Part shown: piece by piece, positions 25,470 to 34,825 of the stretch | Layout of the letters: each line of letters starts with the position of its first letter | Position numbering within the stretch: position 1 is the first letter of the stretch | Assembly (NCBI GenBank): GCA_031179305.1 | Contig: JAPSHX010000008.1 | Location: 62,001 to 126,000 of the forward strand | Length of the DNA: 64,000 bases | Reading direction: 5' to 3' | From: Paenarthrobacter sp. | GTDB lineage: Bacteria > Actinomycetota > Actinomycetes > Actinomycetales > Micrococcaceae | Notes under the pieces: model-generated | Database searches by the model: none | What the model was told of the DNA's origin: nothing | What the model saw: only the letters and a program-made list of their open reading frames with translations | Program-made: the position numbers and the translations under genes

Positions 25470-26903
25470 ATGTCTCAAAGCCAGTCGCGGTCCACGAGCC
25501 CGACCAACTGGCAACCCAACCAGCAGGAGCGGGAAGGTCTCTGGATCTTCACTCGCGTGCGCGACTTTATTGACAACATTGCCAACACCTCACCCGCCCG
25601 TTTGGCACTGACCGTCTTTGCCGTGGTGATCCTTGTTTTTACCGGCTTACTGTCCCTACCCGCCGCTTCTGCGGCGGGCACAGTTACACCCCTGCACCAG
25701 TCCATGTTTACGGCGGTCTCCGCTGTCTGCGTCACGGGCCTGACTGTGGTTTCGACCGCCACGCACTGGACCTTCTTTGGTCAGCTCGTTATTTTGGTGG
25801 GCATCTTCGTGGGCGGCCTCGGCACGCTGACCCTCGCCTCGCTGCTGGCCCTCATGGTCAGCAAGCGGCTGGGGGTGCGCGGCAAGCTCATCGCACAGGA
25901 AGCCATGAACAACGCGGGCAGGCTCGGTGAGGTTGGTACGTTGCTGCGCATCGTCATTGTCACGTCGGTAGTGATTGAGGCCGCTCTGGCCGTGGCCTTG
26001 GTCCCTCGCTTTTTGCTCCTGGGAGAACCTTTCTGGCAGGCCCTCTGGCATGGTGTTTTCTACGCGATCTCCTCCTTCAACAACGCCGGGTTCACGCCGC
26101 ACTCGGATGGCATCGTCCCCTATGAAACTGACTTGTGGATCCTGGTACCTCTCATGTTGGGCGTTTTCCTCGGCAGCCTGGGCTTCCCCGTGGTGATGGT
26201 GCTGCAGCAGAACGGGCTCAACTGGAAGAAGTGGAACCTCCACACCAAGCTCACCATCCAGGTGTCATTCATCCTGCTCGCGGCAGGCACGGTCCTATGG
26301 GCTTTGATGGAGTGGGACAACGTGCGCACCATCGGCCACATGGACATGGGCGACAAAGTGATCCATTCATTGTTCGCCTCGGTCATGACGCGCTCGGGCG
26401 GCTTTAACCTGGTCGACCAAAACCAGATGGAATCCACTACCATGCTCCTCACTGACGCCCTGATGTTCGCCGGTGGCGGCTCCGCGTCCACCGCTGGCGG
26501 CATCAAGGTCACCACCATTGCGGTCATGTTCCTGGCCATCATGGCCGAAGCCCGCGGCGACGCCGACGTGAAGGTTTACGGCCGTACCATTCCGCAAGGC
26601 ACCATGCGAGTGGCAATCTCCGTGATCGTGGCCGGAGCTACCTTGGTATCGGTGGCTGCCTTACTGCTCCTCTCCATCAGTGGCGAGTCGCTGGACCGTG
26701 TGCTCTTTGAATCCATCTCCGCCTTCGCCACCGTGGGACTGAGCACCAACCTCAGTGCCGAGCTGCCGCCGTCGGGCGTTTACGTCTTAACCGCGCTGAT
26801 GTTCGCCGGCCGTGTCGGCACTGTAACCCTCGCGGCCGGCTTGGCCCTGCGCCAACGCAGCCAGCTGTACCACTACCCGGAAGAGAGGCCAATCATTGGC
26901 TAG
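25470..26903 (+). CDS. ktrB: Potassium uptake channel subunit KtrB (TrkH family)
   Basis: 477-residue membrane protein with four pore repeats. The selectivity-filter segments are SAVCVTGLTV, SFNNAGFTPHS, MTRSGGFNLVD and FATVGLSTN, each with the conserved Gly. The start ATG at 25470 has GAGGAAGAG upstream; the 15-residue longer frame is unlikely. It overlaps ktrA by 8 bp, so the channel and its regulatory subunit are made together. Confidence 0.95.
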   Translation: MSQSQSRSTSPTNWQPNQQEREGLWIFTRVRDFIDNIANTSPARLALTVFAVVILVFTGLLSLPAASAAGTVTPLHQSMFTAVSAVCVTGLTVVSTATHWTFFGQLVILVGIFVGGLGTLTLASLLALMVSKRLGVRGKLIAQEAMNNAGRLGEVGTLLRIVIVTSVVIEAALAVALVPRFLLLGEPFWQALWHGVFYAISSFNNAGFTPHSDGIVPYETDLWILVPLMLGVFLGSLGFPVVMVLQQNGLNWKKWNLHTKLTIQVSFILLAAGTVLWALMEWDNVRTIGHMDMGDKVIHSLFASVMTRSGGFNLVDQNQMESTTMLLTDALMFAGGGSASTAGGIKVTTIAVMFLAIMAEARGDADVKVYGRTIPQGTMRVAISVIVAGATLVSVAALLLLSISGESLDRVLFESISAFATVGLSTNLSAELPPSGVYVLTALMFAGRVGTVTLAAGLALRQRSQLYHYPEERPIIG

Positions 26904-27582
26904 TAGCACAGGGGCATCCAACCGCCCCGCCCACAACGCACCAGTGCTGGTGATTGGCCTTGGCCGGTTCGGTTCCGCGACGGCTGAGCAACTGGTCAAG
27001 CAGGGCCGTGAAGTCCTTGCTATCGAGCGCGACCGCTCCCTCGTCCAGAAGTGGGCTCCTGTGCTCACGCACGTAGTGGAAGCTGACGCCACCAACATTG
27101 ACGCCCTGCGCCAGCTTGGTGCCCAGGAATTCAGCTCGGCAGTGGTGGGTGTCGGCACCTCCATTGAGTCCTCCGTGCTCATCACTGTGAACCTGGTGGA
27201 CCTGGGCATCCAGCACCTCTGGGTCAAGGCCATCACCCCCTCGCACGGCAAGATCCTCACCCGGATCGGCGCCAACCACGTCATCTACCCGGAGGCCGAC
27301 GCCGGCGTCCGCGCAGCCCACCTGGTGTCCGGCCGGATGCTCGACTTCATCGAGTTCGACGACGACTACGCGATCGTCAAAATGTACCCGCCTAAGGAAA
27401 CAGTGGGCTTCACCCTGGATGAATCCAAGGTCCGCTCGAAGTATGGCGTGACGATCGTCGGCGTGAAAACCCCGGGCGAGGACTTCACGTATGCGCGGCC
27501 GGAAACCAAAGTGTCCGGCCACGACATGTTGATCGTGTCCGGACACGTGGACTTGCTGGAGCGCTTCGCGGCGCGGCCATAG
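26896..27582 (+). CDS. ktrA: Potassium uptake regulatory subunit KtrA (RCK domain)
   Basis: 228-residue cytoplasmic gating subunit. The RCK_N nucleotide-binding domain starts PVLVIGLGRFGSATAEQLVKQGREVLAIE, and RCK_C follows at about 145-228. The TTG start at 26896 lies within the last codons of ktrB, with GAGAGG seven bases upstream. The stop codon lies in the first unit of a short imperfect tandem repeat (27576-27628). Confidence 0.95.
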   Translation: MASSTGASNRPAHNAPVLVIGLGRFGSATAEQLVKQGREVLAIERDRSLVQKWAPVLTHVVEADATNIDALRQLGAQEFSSAVVGVGTSIESSVLITVNLVDLGIQHLWVKAITPSHGKILTRIGANHVIYPEADAGVRAAHLVSGRMLDFIEFDDDYAIVKMYPPKETVGFTLDESKVRSKYGVTIVGVKTPGEDFTYARPETKVSGHDMLIVSGHVDLLERFAARP

Positions 27583-27628
27583 CGGCAGCGGCCGTAGTGG
27601 CAAAGCCGTAGTGCCGCGGCCGTAGCGT
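27576..27628. repeat. Four imperfect 14-15 bp repeats between convergent ktrA and proC
   Basis: Units gccatagcgg (27576), gccgtagtgg (27591), gccgtagtgc (27605) and gccgtagcgt (27619) are spaced 15, 14 and 14 bp. The first contains the ktrA stop and the last abuts the proC stop. Confidence 0.6.
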
Positions 27629-28458
27629 TAGCCGAGCTGTTTGGTGATTTCTGCTGCCCGGGCGGCTGCCGCGCGGGCGCCGTCGGCGATGATCCTGGGG
27701 ATCCCGCCGTCGTCGAAAGCCGCAATGGCGCGCTCGGTGGTGCCGTTGGGGCTGGTGACGGCGACGCGGAGGGCAGAGGGGTTCGCTCCCGGTTCGGCCA
27801 ACATGAAACCGGCACCTGCCACGGTTTCGCGGGCAAGCATCACGGAGAGCTCCTCGTCCAAACCAAGCTCGACGCCAGCCGCAGCCATGGCTTCGGCTAG
27901 GTAGAACGCGTAGGCCGGGCCGGAACCGCTGATGGCGGACAGTGCGTCCACTTGTTCTTCCGGAATCTGGACTACCGTGCCGGCACCAGCAAGCGCCTTC
28001 TTGGCCTTTTCCAGCTGCTCAGGCGTGCAATGCGTCCCTGGGGAGACAGATATGACGCCGCGGCCCAGCCTTGCGGGCGTGTTCGGCATGGTGCGGATTA
28101 CCGGCTGTCCTTCGGGCAACGCAGCCTCGAGCTGGGCGATGGATACTGCCGCCGCGACGCTGACAACGATCGTGTCCTTCCCCAGCGCGGGGCTGATCTC
28201 CCGGGCCAGGTCCAGGATTCCCACCGGCTTGACGCCCAGGATGACCATGCTGGAGCCTTTGGTAGCCAGCTTGTTGTTGTCCGGCTCTTCCTCGCCTGCG
28301 ATGGCCATGACCCCGTGGCGCTGGGCGAGTTCGTCCGCCCGCTCGGCACGGCGGACCGTGGCGACGATGTCGGAAGGGTCCGTCCCTGCGGCAAGCAAGC
28401 CTCCCAGGATTGCCTCGTTCATGGATCCACAGCCAAGGAATGCGATTCGGTTGCTCAT
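27628..28458 (-). CDS. proC: Pyrroline-5-carboxylate reductase
   Basis: 276 residues, normal length. Catalyses the last step of proline synthesis. The NADP fold starts IAFLGCGSMNEAILGGLL; IRTMPNTPARLGRG and the substrate-binding ALSAISGSGPAYAFYLAEAM motif near residue 170 are diagnostic. Convergent with ktrA. The 258 bp upstream (28459-28716) show no gene I can support; in mycobacteria small genes sit next to proC, but I did not find counterparts here. Confidence 0.95.
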   Translation of the reverse strand: MSNRIAFLGCGSMNEAILGGLLAAGTDPSDIVATVRRAERADELAQRHGVMAIAGEEEPDNNKLATKGSSMVILGVKPVGILDLAREISPALGKDTIVVSVAAAVSIAQLEAALPEGQPVIRTMPNTPARLGRGVISVSPGTHCTPEQLEKAKKALAGAGTVVQIPEEQVDALSAISGSGPAYAFYLAEAMAAAGVELGLDEELSVMLARETVAGAGFMLAEPGANPSALRVAVTSPNGTTERAIAAFDDGGIPRIIADGARAAAARAAEITKQLG

Positions 28459-28716
28459 GGCTCCATCATTGCAGTTGGCCTTGGCCGGGGCCTAACGAAA
28501 ACCGGATTCCCAGCTTGCTCCCAAGGTTATTGCAGGCAGCACTCATTCTTGGCCCGTAACTTAGTAGTTACCTCATTGAGGGTGCGAGTGATGAGGCGGG
28601 CATGGGGATGTCCGCCAGCAGCACCGGTGGCCGGGCGGGTTTTCCCCCATTTCCCGATTCGGCCGCCGGTGCTTTCGCATTTAAGCACTGCGGACTGCGC
28701 GAATCCCGCGCTGCGG

Positions 28717-29550
28717 TTAGTTATCTACGCTGCGCAGCAACGGAACGCTAAGGTGCTGCCGGGCAAACCGTAGGGTTTCTGCCAGCATCTCCTCCCGCTC
28801 GCCCGCTACCTTCGCCTTGCGGGTTGAAATCTCGGCCACTACGACGCCGTCGAAACCTGTGGCTGCCAAGTGTTGCAAGGCATCGGCACACTGTTGCGTT
28901 CCTGTGCCGGGCACCAGGTGCTCGTCCTTGCCCGAACCCGAACCGTCGGTGAGGTGGACGTGCCGGAGCTTGTTTCCTAGCGCTTTGATGGCCTCCAAGC
29001 TGTTGGCCCCCGCAGTGGCGGCGTGGGAGAAATCCCACGTGACGTCGTCGTAATCCTGGCCTAAAGGGTCCCAGTGCGGCAGGTAGGCCACAGCCTCGCG
29101 TCCACGGACGCGCCACGGGTACATGTTCTCCACGGCGATACGCACCCGGTACCTCGCCGCGATTTCGCGCACACCCTCCACGAAGTTCTCCGCGTAGTTT
29201 GACTGCCAGCGGAACGGCGGGTGGACCACCACGGTGTCGCATCCGACGTCCGCGGCCATTTGGCAGGACTTCTCAATCTTGTTCCACGCCGTACCCCACA
29301 CCTGCTGAGTCAACAACAAGGTGGGGGCATGGATGGAGACGATCTCCTGGCGGTACCTGTGGCTTAGCTGGATCAAGGCATCCGGGTTCTGGCTCACCGC
29401 GTTGTTGGTAACCATCACCTCGACGCCTTCGTAACCCAGGTCCTGAGCCACCGCGAAGGCGTCGTGGACGCTCAAGGGGTACACCGATGCACTGGACAGC
29501 GCCACGGGAATTTTGCGGTCATTCACTTCAGGTTCGACGTCGTTGCTCAT
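28717..29550 (-). CDS. Sugar phosphate isomerase/epimerase-like TIM-barrel protein
   Basis: 277-residue AP-endonuclease-2/xylose-isomerase-like barrel. Metal-site residues can be seen in SIHAPTLLL, VVVHPPFRWQ, IAVENMYPW (Glu), DFSHAA (Asp/His) and HVHLTDGSG. Its gene starts 1 bp after the stop of the Ppx/GppA gene, so they are co-transcribed, as in other actinobacteria. The substrate is not known; the symbol is left empty. Confidence 0.85.
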   Translation of the reverse strand: MSNDVEPEVNDRKIPVALSSASVYPLSVHDAFAVAQDLGYEGVEVMVTNNAVSQNPDALIQLSHRYRQEIVSIHAPTLLLTQQVWGTAWNKIEKSCQMAADVGCDTVVVHPPFRWQSNYAENFVEGVREIAARYRVRIAVENMYPWRVRGREAVAYLPHWDPLGQDYDDVTWDFSHAATAGANSLEAIKALGNKLRHVHLTDGSGSGKDEHLVPGTGTQQCADALQHLAATGFDGVVVAEISTRKAKVAGEREEMLAETLRFARQHLSVPLLRSVDN

Positions 29551-29551
29551 C

Positions 29552-30676
29552 TCAGGAGGCCAGCCCGCCTGCCACCGGGGCTGGGATGGGTGTTGGGGAC
29601 GGTGTGTTTACAGGGACCGGAAATTCTTTTAGCCCAGGGTGGGGCTCTTCTTCTTCGGGGCGAGCCTTGCCGGCTTCCTTGGCTGCCTTTTTCTTGGCTT
29701 TGTCCTTCTTGCGCTTCCCCACATGGGGTGCCGGATCCAAGGCTTCTTCGAAGACCAACTGGTCCAGTCGGCGCAGGATCAAGCCTTCACGAAGGGCCCA
29801 GGGACAGATTTCCATCTTTGGGAATTCAAAAAGCTCGAGTGCCGCTTCGGCAACGAGCGCGCCTGCCAGCAGCTGGCGTGCCCGGGCGTCGGATACGCCA
29901 GGAAGGTACAACCTGTCCTCCACGGTCATGGCCGAAATCCGCTGTGCCCACAGCCCCAGGTCTGCTGCATGAAGCTCACGCTTCACGTAGGGTCCTGCAG
30001 CACTGGGGGCTGCACCGGCGATCCGTGCCAAGGAGCGGAACGTTTTGGAGGTTCCTGCCACCAGGTTCGCCCGACCCAACTCGTGGAAATCCCGGACCAC
30101 TGGTTTCAGCGTGGATCGGATGTAGCGCCGCAGTTCCTTTACGCTCTTCGCGCTGGGCGGATCATCGTGGAGCCAGTCCCGCGTCAAACGGCTGGCACCC
30201 AGCGGAACGGAGGTGGCGTACTCAGGGAGTTCATCCGTCCCGTACGCCATTTCAAACGAGCCGCCCCCGATGTCCAGGTCCAAGATGGGACCTGCGCCCC
30301 ATCCGTACCACCGGCGTACGGCGAAGAAAGTCATGGAGGCTTCTTCACTGCCCGTGAGTTCCTGGAGCGTCACCGTGGTTTCGTGCTTGACCCGGGCCAG
30401 AACCTCGGGGCCGTTGGTTGCCTCGCGAATGGCCGAGGTACAGAAGGCCAGGAGGTCTTCCGCTTTGTGGCTGGCCGCGAACTCCCAGGCTTCCAGGACG
30501 AACTCGATGAGCTCGTGCTGACCGGCGTCGTTGATGTTGCCGTCGCCGTCGAGGTACTGCACCAGCGAAAGGGGGCGCTTGTGGGAAGCGAAAGCCACCG
30601 GACGCGCGCCGGGGTGAGCGTCCACCAGTAGCAGGTGGACGGTGTTGGACCCGATGTCGAGAACGCCAAGACGCAT
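29552..30676 (-). CDS. Ppx/GppA phosphatase
   Basis: 374-residue exopolyphosphatase/pppGpp phosphatase of the ASKHA fold. Phosphate loops are RLGVLDIGSNTVHLLLVDA and LDLDIGGGSFEMAYG. The last 60 residues are a Lys/Glu/Pro-rich tail (KRKKDKAKKKAAKE onward) not needed for the fold. I place the start at ATG 30676, with AATAAT six bases upstream suggesting a leaderless mRNA; a GTG at 30691 is the alternative. Polyphosphate versus pppGpp preference cannot be read. Confidence 0.88.
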   Translation of the reverse strand: MRLGVLDIGSNTVHLLLVDAHPGARPVAFASHKRPLSLVQYLDGDGNINDAGQHELIEFVLEAWEFAASHKAEDLLAFCTSAIREATNGPEVLARVKHETTVTLQELTGSEEASMTFFAVRRWYGWGAGPILDLDIGGGSFEMAYGTDELPEYATSVPLGASRLTRDWLHDDPPSAKSVKELRRYIRSTLKPVVRDFHELGRANLVAGTSKTFRSLARIAGAAPSAAGPYVKRELHAADLGLWAQRISAMTVEDRLYLPGVSDARARQLLAGALVAEAALELFEFPKMEICPWALREGLILRRLDQLVFEEALDPAPHVGKRKKDKAKKKAAKEAGKARPEEEEPHPGLKEFPVPVNTPSPTPIPAPVAGGLAS

Positions 30677-30682
30677 TCTGCC

Positions 30683-30688
30683 ATTATT
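30683..30688 (-). promoter_or_regulatory. -10 hexamer for leaderless Ppx/GppA mRNA
   Basis: AATAAT ends six bases before the ATG at 30676; no Shine-Dalgarno is visible. Confidence 0.45.
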
Positions 30689-30765
30689 CACCGATTCGAA
30701 GCCCGTGAAGCAACTTGGCGACGACGTTTCGCTGACCGGATGGTTGCCGGCAGCTTGGGCGACCG

Positions 30766-31200
30766 CTATTCGGCGGACTCCCCGGCTTCGTCGGCGCGCT
30801 TGAAGTCGCGGCGAATGTTCGCAATGCCTTCGGGGTCGATTTCGAAGCCGAATTCGCTTCCGGGGTTGATGACCATGCCGAGCTCGTCTCCGATGTTGCC
30901 GAGGATCGCTGAACCCATGGTGCCCAGCACGTGCGGGGCTGCTTCGAGGAAGCGCTCATCCACTCGGCTCGGGTGGCTGAATACTGCCAGAACGGGCTGG
31001 CCGTCGGCGTTGGAGAGCACCAGGGGCTCCACGGAAGAGTCCGGGCCGTCTACGGCTTCCGAACTGACGAGGTAGACCTCGTTGTTCAGGAAAGCGAGGA
31101 TGACGTCCACCGGGTTCGCGTCCGGTTGTTCGGCCGAGGCGAGCTTCGCCTCGAGGTCGTTCAAGGGTTCGTTGTCCGGTGACACCGTCTGTTCAGTCAT
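30766..31200 (-). CDS. SseB-like N-terminal domain protein
   Basis: 144-residue soluble acidic protein. The core (VDVILAFLNNEVYLVSS, PLVLSNADGQPVLAVFSHPSR, PHVLGTMGSAILGNI, GMVINPGSEFGFEIDPEGI) matches the SseB N-terminal domain found in many actinobacterial proteins of unknown function. It sits between topA and the Ppx/GppA gene in the same orientation. Function not known. Confidence 0.8.
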   Translation of the reverse strand: MTEQTVSPDNEPLNDLEAKLASAEQPDANPVDVILAFLNNEVYLVSSEAVDGPDSSVEPLVLSNADGQPVLAVFSHPSRVDERFLEAAPHVLGTMGSAILGNIGDELGMVINPGSEFGFEIDPEGIANIRRDFKRADEAGESAE

Positions 31201-31266
31201 GGTTCTACTCGACCACGATGCCGGCCGGGACGCAATTCGCGAGTGCTGCCCCGGCCGTCATGGTGA

Positions 31267-33990
31267 CTACTTTTTGGCTGTGGCCTTCTTGGCCGGTGCC
31301 TTGCGGGTGGTGGTCCGCTTGACCGGCCCCTTGGCACGCTTTTCTGCCAAAAGCTCGACGGCGCGTTCCCGGGTCAGCTCCTCAAGGGAGGTTGTGCGCG
31401 GGACGGTGATGTTGGTAACGCCGTCAGTGATGTATGGGCCGAAGCGGCCTTCCTTCACCACAATGTTCTTCTCGGAAACAGGATCCGGACCGAACTCAGC
31501 CAATGGCGGGACAGCGGCGCGTGCGCCACGCTGCTTGGGCTGCGAGTAGATCTCCAAAGCCTGTTCCAAGGTGATCGTGAAGATTTCCTCTTCCGAACCG
31601 ATGGAGCGGGAGTCAGTGCCCTTCTTCAGATATGGCCCGAAGCGGCCGTTTTGCACCGTGATGGGGTTGCCTTCCGCATCCTCGCCAAGGACGCGGGGCA
31701 GGCTCATGAGCGCGAGGGCCTCATCCAAGGTGACTGTGTCCACGGTCATGGACTTGAACAGTGACCCGGTACGCGGCTTGGCCTTCACGGGCTTCTTGGG
31801 AGGCTTGGGCTTGCCGTTCTTGTAATACTCCACCGGCTGGTTGGCCAGCTGTTCCTCGGTCATCTCAGGGATGATCTCGGTGACGTAAGCGCCGTAGCGG
31901 CCATTCTTGGCCACGATGGTGTGACCCGTGTGAGGGTCGGTTCCCAGGACCCGTTCCTCGGGGGCTGCAGTCTCCATGAGCTCTTTGGCTTTGTCAGCCG
32001 TGAGTTCGTCCGGAGCGAGTTCCTCGGGGACGTTGGCCCTTGCCGACTCAACCACTTCACCGGTCTTCGCGTCCAAGGTGGGGATGGAGCTTTCCAAGTA
32101 CGGACCGAATTTGCCCACACGAAGCGTGATGCCGTCGGCGATTGGCACTGAGTTGATCTCGCGGGCATCGATTTCGCCGAGGTTGTTCACGATGCTCAGC
32201 AGACCGGGATCCGCATCTTCACCGTAGTAGAAGTGCTTGAGCCAGGCAGCACCCACGGCTTGGCCGTTGGCGATCTTGTCCAAGTCGCCTTCCATGTCTG
32301 CCGTGAACTCATAGTCCACATAATCCGTAAAGTGCTGTTCCAGCAAGCGGATCACAGAGAATGCGATCCAACTGGGAACCAGGGCAGAACCCTGCTTACG
32401 AACGTAACCACGGTCCTGGATGGTGGAGATGGTGGAGGCGTAAGTGGACGGGCGGCCGATCCCCCGCTTTTCCAGCTCAGCGGTCAGCGATGCTTCCGTG
32501 TAACGCGGCGGCGGTGACGTTTCATGTCCGATAGCTACGATGTCCGAAGCCGTCAGGGAATCATCCTTGGCAACGTTCGGCAGGCGACGGGCTTCGTCTG
32601 ATTCCTCGTCTCCACGGCTCTCGTCCTTGCCCTCTTCGTAGGCTGCGAGGAAGCCGGGGAAGGTGATCACCGTACCGGAGGCGGAAAATTCGGCGTCGCG
32701 ACCGTCAGCGGCCACTGCACCGAGGCGGATGGTTGCCGTAGAACCCTTGGCATCGGCCATCTGCGAGGCGACCGTGCGCTTCCAAATGAGCTCGTACAGG
32801 CGGAACTCGTCACCGCTCAGCTGCTTGGCTACCTGCGCGGGAGTGCGGAAGGAGTCTCCTGCGGGACGGATGGCCTCGTGAGCTTCCTGGGCGTTGGCAG
32901 CTTTTTTGGCGTAAACGCGCGGGCTCTGGGGCACGTACTCGGGACCATAAAGCTCCGAAGCCTGACGGCGGGCAGCTGTCAGGGCTTCATCGCTCAAAGC
33001 TGACGAGTCCGTACGCATATAGGTGATGTAGCCGTTTTCATACAGGCGCTGGGCAACCTGCATGGTGCTCTTCGACGAGAAGCGGAGCTTACGGCCGGCT
33101 TCCTGCTGCAACGTGGAGGTGGTGAACGGTGCTGCAGGGCGGCGGGTATACGGCTTGGTATCCACGGAACGGACACGGAAGTCAGCGTTCTCCAGACCGG
33201 CAGCCAAGGACGTGGCGAGTTCCTCGTTGAGGTGCACCACGTTGGAGGAGGTGAGCTGCCCATTGTCGTTGAAGTCCCGGCCGCTGGCTACCTTGGAACC
33301 GTCCACGGCGGCAAGTTTGGCCTTGAATGAACCCGAATCTGAACCGAACTGACCCGTGAGGTCCCAGTAGGACGCGGCGCGGAATGCCATGCGTTCACGT
33401 TCCCGGTCAACCACCATGCGGGTCACTACGGACTGGACACGGCCGGCGGACAGTCCCCGGGCGACCTTGCGCCACAGCACGGGGGAAATCTCGTACCCAT
33501 AGAGGCGGTCAAGAATACGACGTGTTTCCTGGGCATCCACCAACGCGGTGTCAACATCCCGGAGGTTGTCCATGGCGCGGTGGATGGCTTCCTTGGTGAT
33601 TTCACCGAAGGTCATGCGGTAGACGGGAACCTTGGGCTTCAGGACCTCCAGGAGGTGCCACGCGATGGCTTCGCCTTCGCGGTCCCCATCAGTTGCGAGG
33701 TAGAGCGCGTCAGCGTCTTTCAGCTGGGCCTTGAGCTCGGCGACCTTTTTCTTCTTGTCCGGAGAAACAACGTAGTAGGGCTTGAAGTCGTTTTCGACGT
33801 CGACAGCGAACTTGCCCAACGAGGTCTTCTTCAGCTCGGCAGGGAGGTCCGACGGCTGCGGGAGGTCCCGGATGTGGCCGATCGAAGCCTCTACGACGAA
33901 GCCCTCGCCAAGGTACTTGGCGATGGTCTTGCTCTTGGCGGGAGACTCCACGATCACGAGTTTCTTGCCGGTTTTTGCCTTGCTGGGCAC
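31267..33990 (-). CDS. topA: DNA topoisomerase I
   Basis: 907-residue type IA topoisomerase. Toprim domain: LVIVESPAKSKTIAKYL and ATDGDREGEAIAWHL. The active-site Tyr lies in YENGYITYMRTDSSAL. The C-terminus has four actinobacterial-type repeats (GTDPHTGHTIVAKNGRYGAYV, GNPITVQNGRFGPYLK, NIVVKEGRFGPYITDG and a first copy near ITLRVGKFGPYLE) and a Lys/Ala-rich tail, replacing the zinc fingers of E. coli TopA. The start is GTG at 33990 with TAGGAG upstream; the 14-residue longer frame is unlikely. Confidence 0.97.
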   Translation of the reverse strand: MPSKAKTGKKLVIVESPAKSKTIAKYLGEGFVVEASIGHIRDLPQPSDLPAELKKTSLGKFAVDVENDFKPYYVVSPDKKKKVAELKAQLKDADALYLATDGDREGEAIAWHLLEVLKPKVPVYRMTFGEITKEAIHRAMDNLRDVDTALVDAQETRRILDRLYGYEISPVLWRKVARGLSAGRVQSVVTRMVVDRERERMAFRAASYWDLTGQFGSDSGSFKAKLAAVDGSKVASGRDFNDNGQLTSSNVVHLNEELATSLAAGLENADFRVRSVDTKPYTRRPAAPFTTSTLQQEAGRKLRFSSKSTMQVAQRLYENGYITYMRTDSSALSDEALTAARRQASELYGPEYVPQSPRVYAKKAANAQEAHEAIRPAGDSFRTPAQVAKQLSGDEFRLYELIWKRTVASQMADAKGSTATIRLGAVAADGRDAEFSASGTVITFPGFLAAYEEGKDESRGDEESDEARRLPNVAKDDSLTASDIVAIGHETSPPPRYTEASLTAELEKRGIGRPSTYASTISTIQDRGYVRKQGSALVPSWIAFSVIRLLEQHFTDYVDYEFTADMEGDLDKIANGQAVGAAWLKHFYYGEDADPGLLSIVNNLGEIDAREINSVPIADGITLRVGKFGPYLESSIPTLDAKTGEVVESARANVPEELAPDELTADKAKELMETAAPEERVLGTDPHTGHTIVAKNGRYGAYVTEIIPEMTEEQLANQPVEYYKNGKPKPPKKPVKAKPRTGSLFKSMTVDTVTLDEALALMSLPRVLGEDAEGNPITVQNGRFGPYLKKGTDSRSIGSEEEIFTITLEQALEIYSQPKQRGARAAVPPLAEFGPDPVSEKNIVVKEGRFGPYITDGVTNITVPRTTSLEELTRERAVELLAEKRAKGPVKRTTTRKAPAKKATAKK

Positions 33991-34114
33991 GGTGCTCCTA
34001 CAGAAAAAATGTGTAATTGGGCTGGTGCCCATATTGGCCTAGTTCACCATAGTTTGCAGAATCCTGCGTTTTGGTGCCGGAACCAGGACGGACAATCAAG
34101 ACCCGGCGGGGCTC

Positions 34115-34825
34115 TTACTGACCGGGTGCTACCCGATCATCCGGGATCATTGACCACAAGGTTGCCACACGTTCAGCACCTTCCGGTATCCGAGTGGGAT
34201 CCTCGAGTTCGTACTCCCGCAGAACAGCTCGGATTCTGTCCAAAAGTTCCCTACGCTGCGGGTTGGTCAAGTACAGCAGGTTGCTGGAAAGGACTACTGC
34301 TGCCGGTTCTTCTCCCGTTTCTCCTCGTTGCCGGCGTTCCCCGCGAGCCTTGGCGAAGGCCGAAGCCCGGCGTCGGAAGGCATCAAGCTCCAGGTCAACC
34401 ACGGCAATTTCAGGGCTGGCAACGCTCCCTCCCGAGATAGTGAAGTCCGTTCCGGCCGCTTTCCAGCGACGTTCGCGGGCATCACCGGCGTTTTCCGCAG
34501 GCGCCACAATCCCCCATTTCTGGAGCGCCCGAAGGTGGTAGCTCATTGCACTGGGCGTCAGACCGGTCCTGGCAGCTAGTTCTGTGGCTGTGTGGCTGAC
34601 CTGTGTGGCGTAGAGCTCAGAGATGACCTCAATCCGAGCGGCGTGCGCCAATGCACGGATCGCCTTGGGATCAGTGATCTCAACCGTCTTCTCGGCACGC
34701 TTCCGCCGGGGAACGTCGCCTGACGCTTGGGATGGTTCGTTGTTCGCAGTCACTTCATCAGTGTAGTCAGGGTCACTTTCCGGAGGCCCGGTGTTTGATG
34801 AGCGGGGCGCCGCACCCCGGATCAT
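34115..34825 (-). CDS. ArsR-type HTH regulator coupled to methyltransferase gene
   Basis: 236-residue protein with a winged HTH at about 50-125 (KAIRALAHAARIEVISELYA.. TELAARTGLTPSAMSYHLRALQKWGIV) and a C-terminal helical region ending in DPTRIPEGAERVATLWSMIPDD. Its ATG overlaps the stop of the methyltransferase gene (ATGA), but the first 45 residues are low-complexity, so translation might start later, for example at a GTG near residue 25. Ligand and targets unknown. Confidence 0.8.
   Translation of the reverse strand: MIRGAAPRSSNTGPPESDPDYTDEVTANNEPSQASGDVPRRKRAEKTVEITDPKAIRALAHAARIEVISELYATQVSHTATELAARTGLTPSAMSYHLRALQKWGIVAPAENAGDARERRWKAAGTDFTISGGSVASPEIAVVDLELDAFRRRASAFAKARGERRQRGETGEEPAAVVLSSNLLYLTNPQRRELLDRIRAVLREYELEDPTRIPEGAERVATLWSMIPDDRVAPGQ

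Noticed and set aside
28459..28716. Small genes known beside proC in mycobacteria (excisionase-like and basic 33-residue protein)
   Set aside because: I looked for the Lys/Arg-rich small protein and an HTH frame on both strands and found neither.
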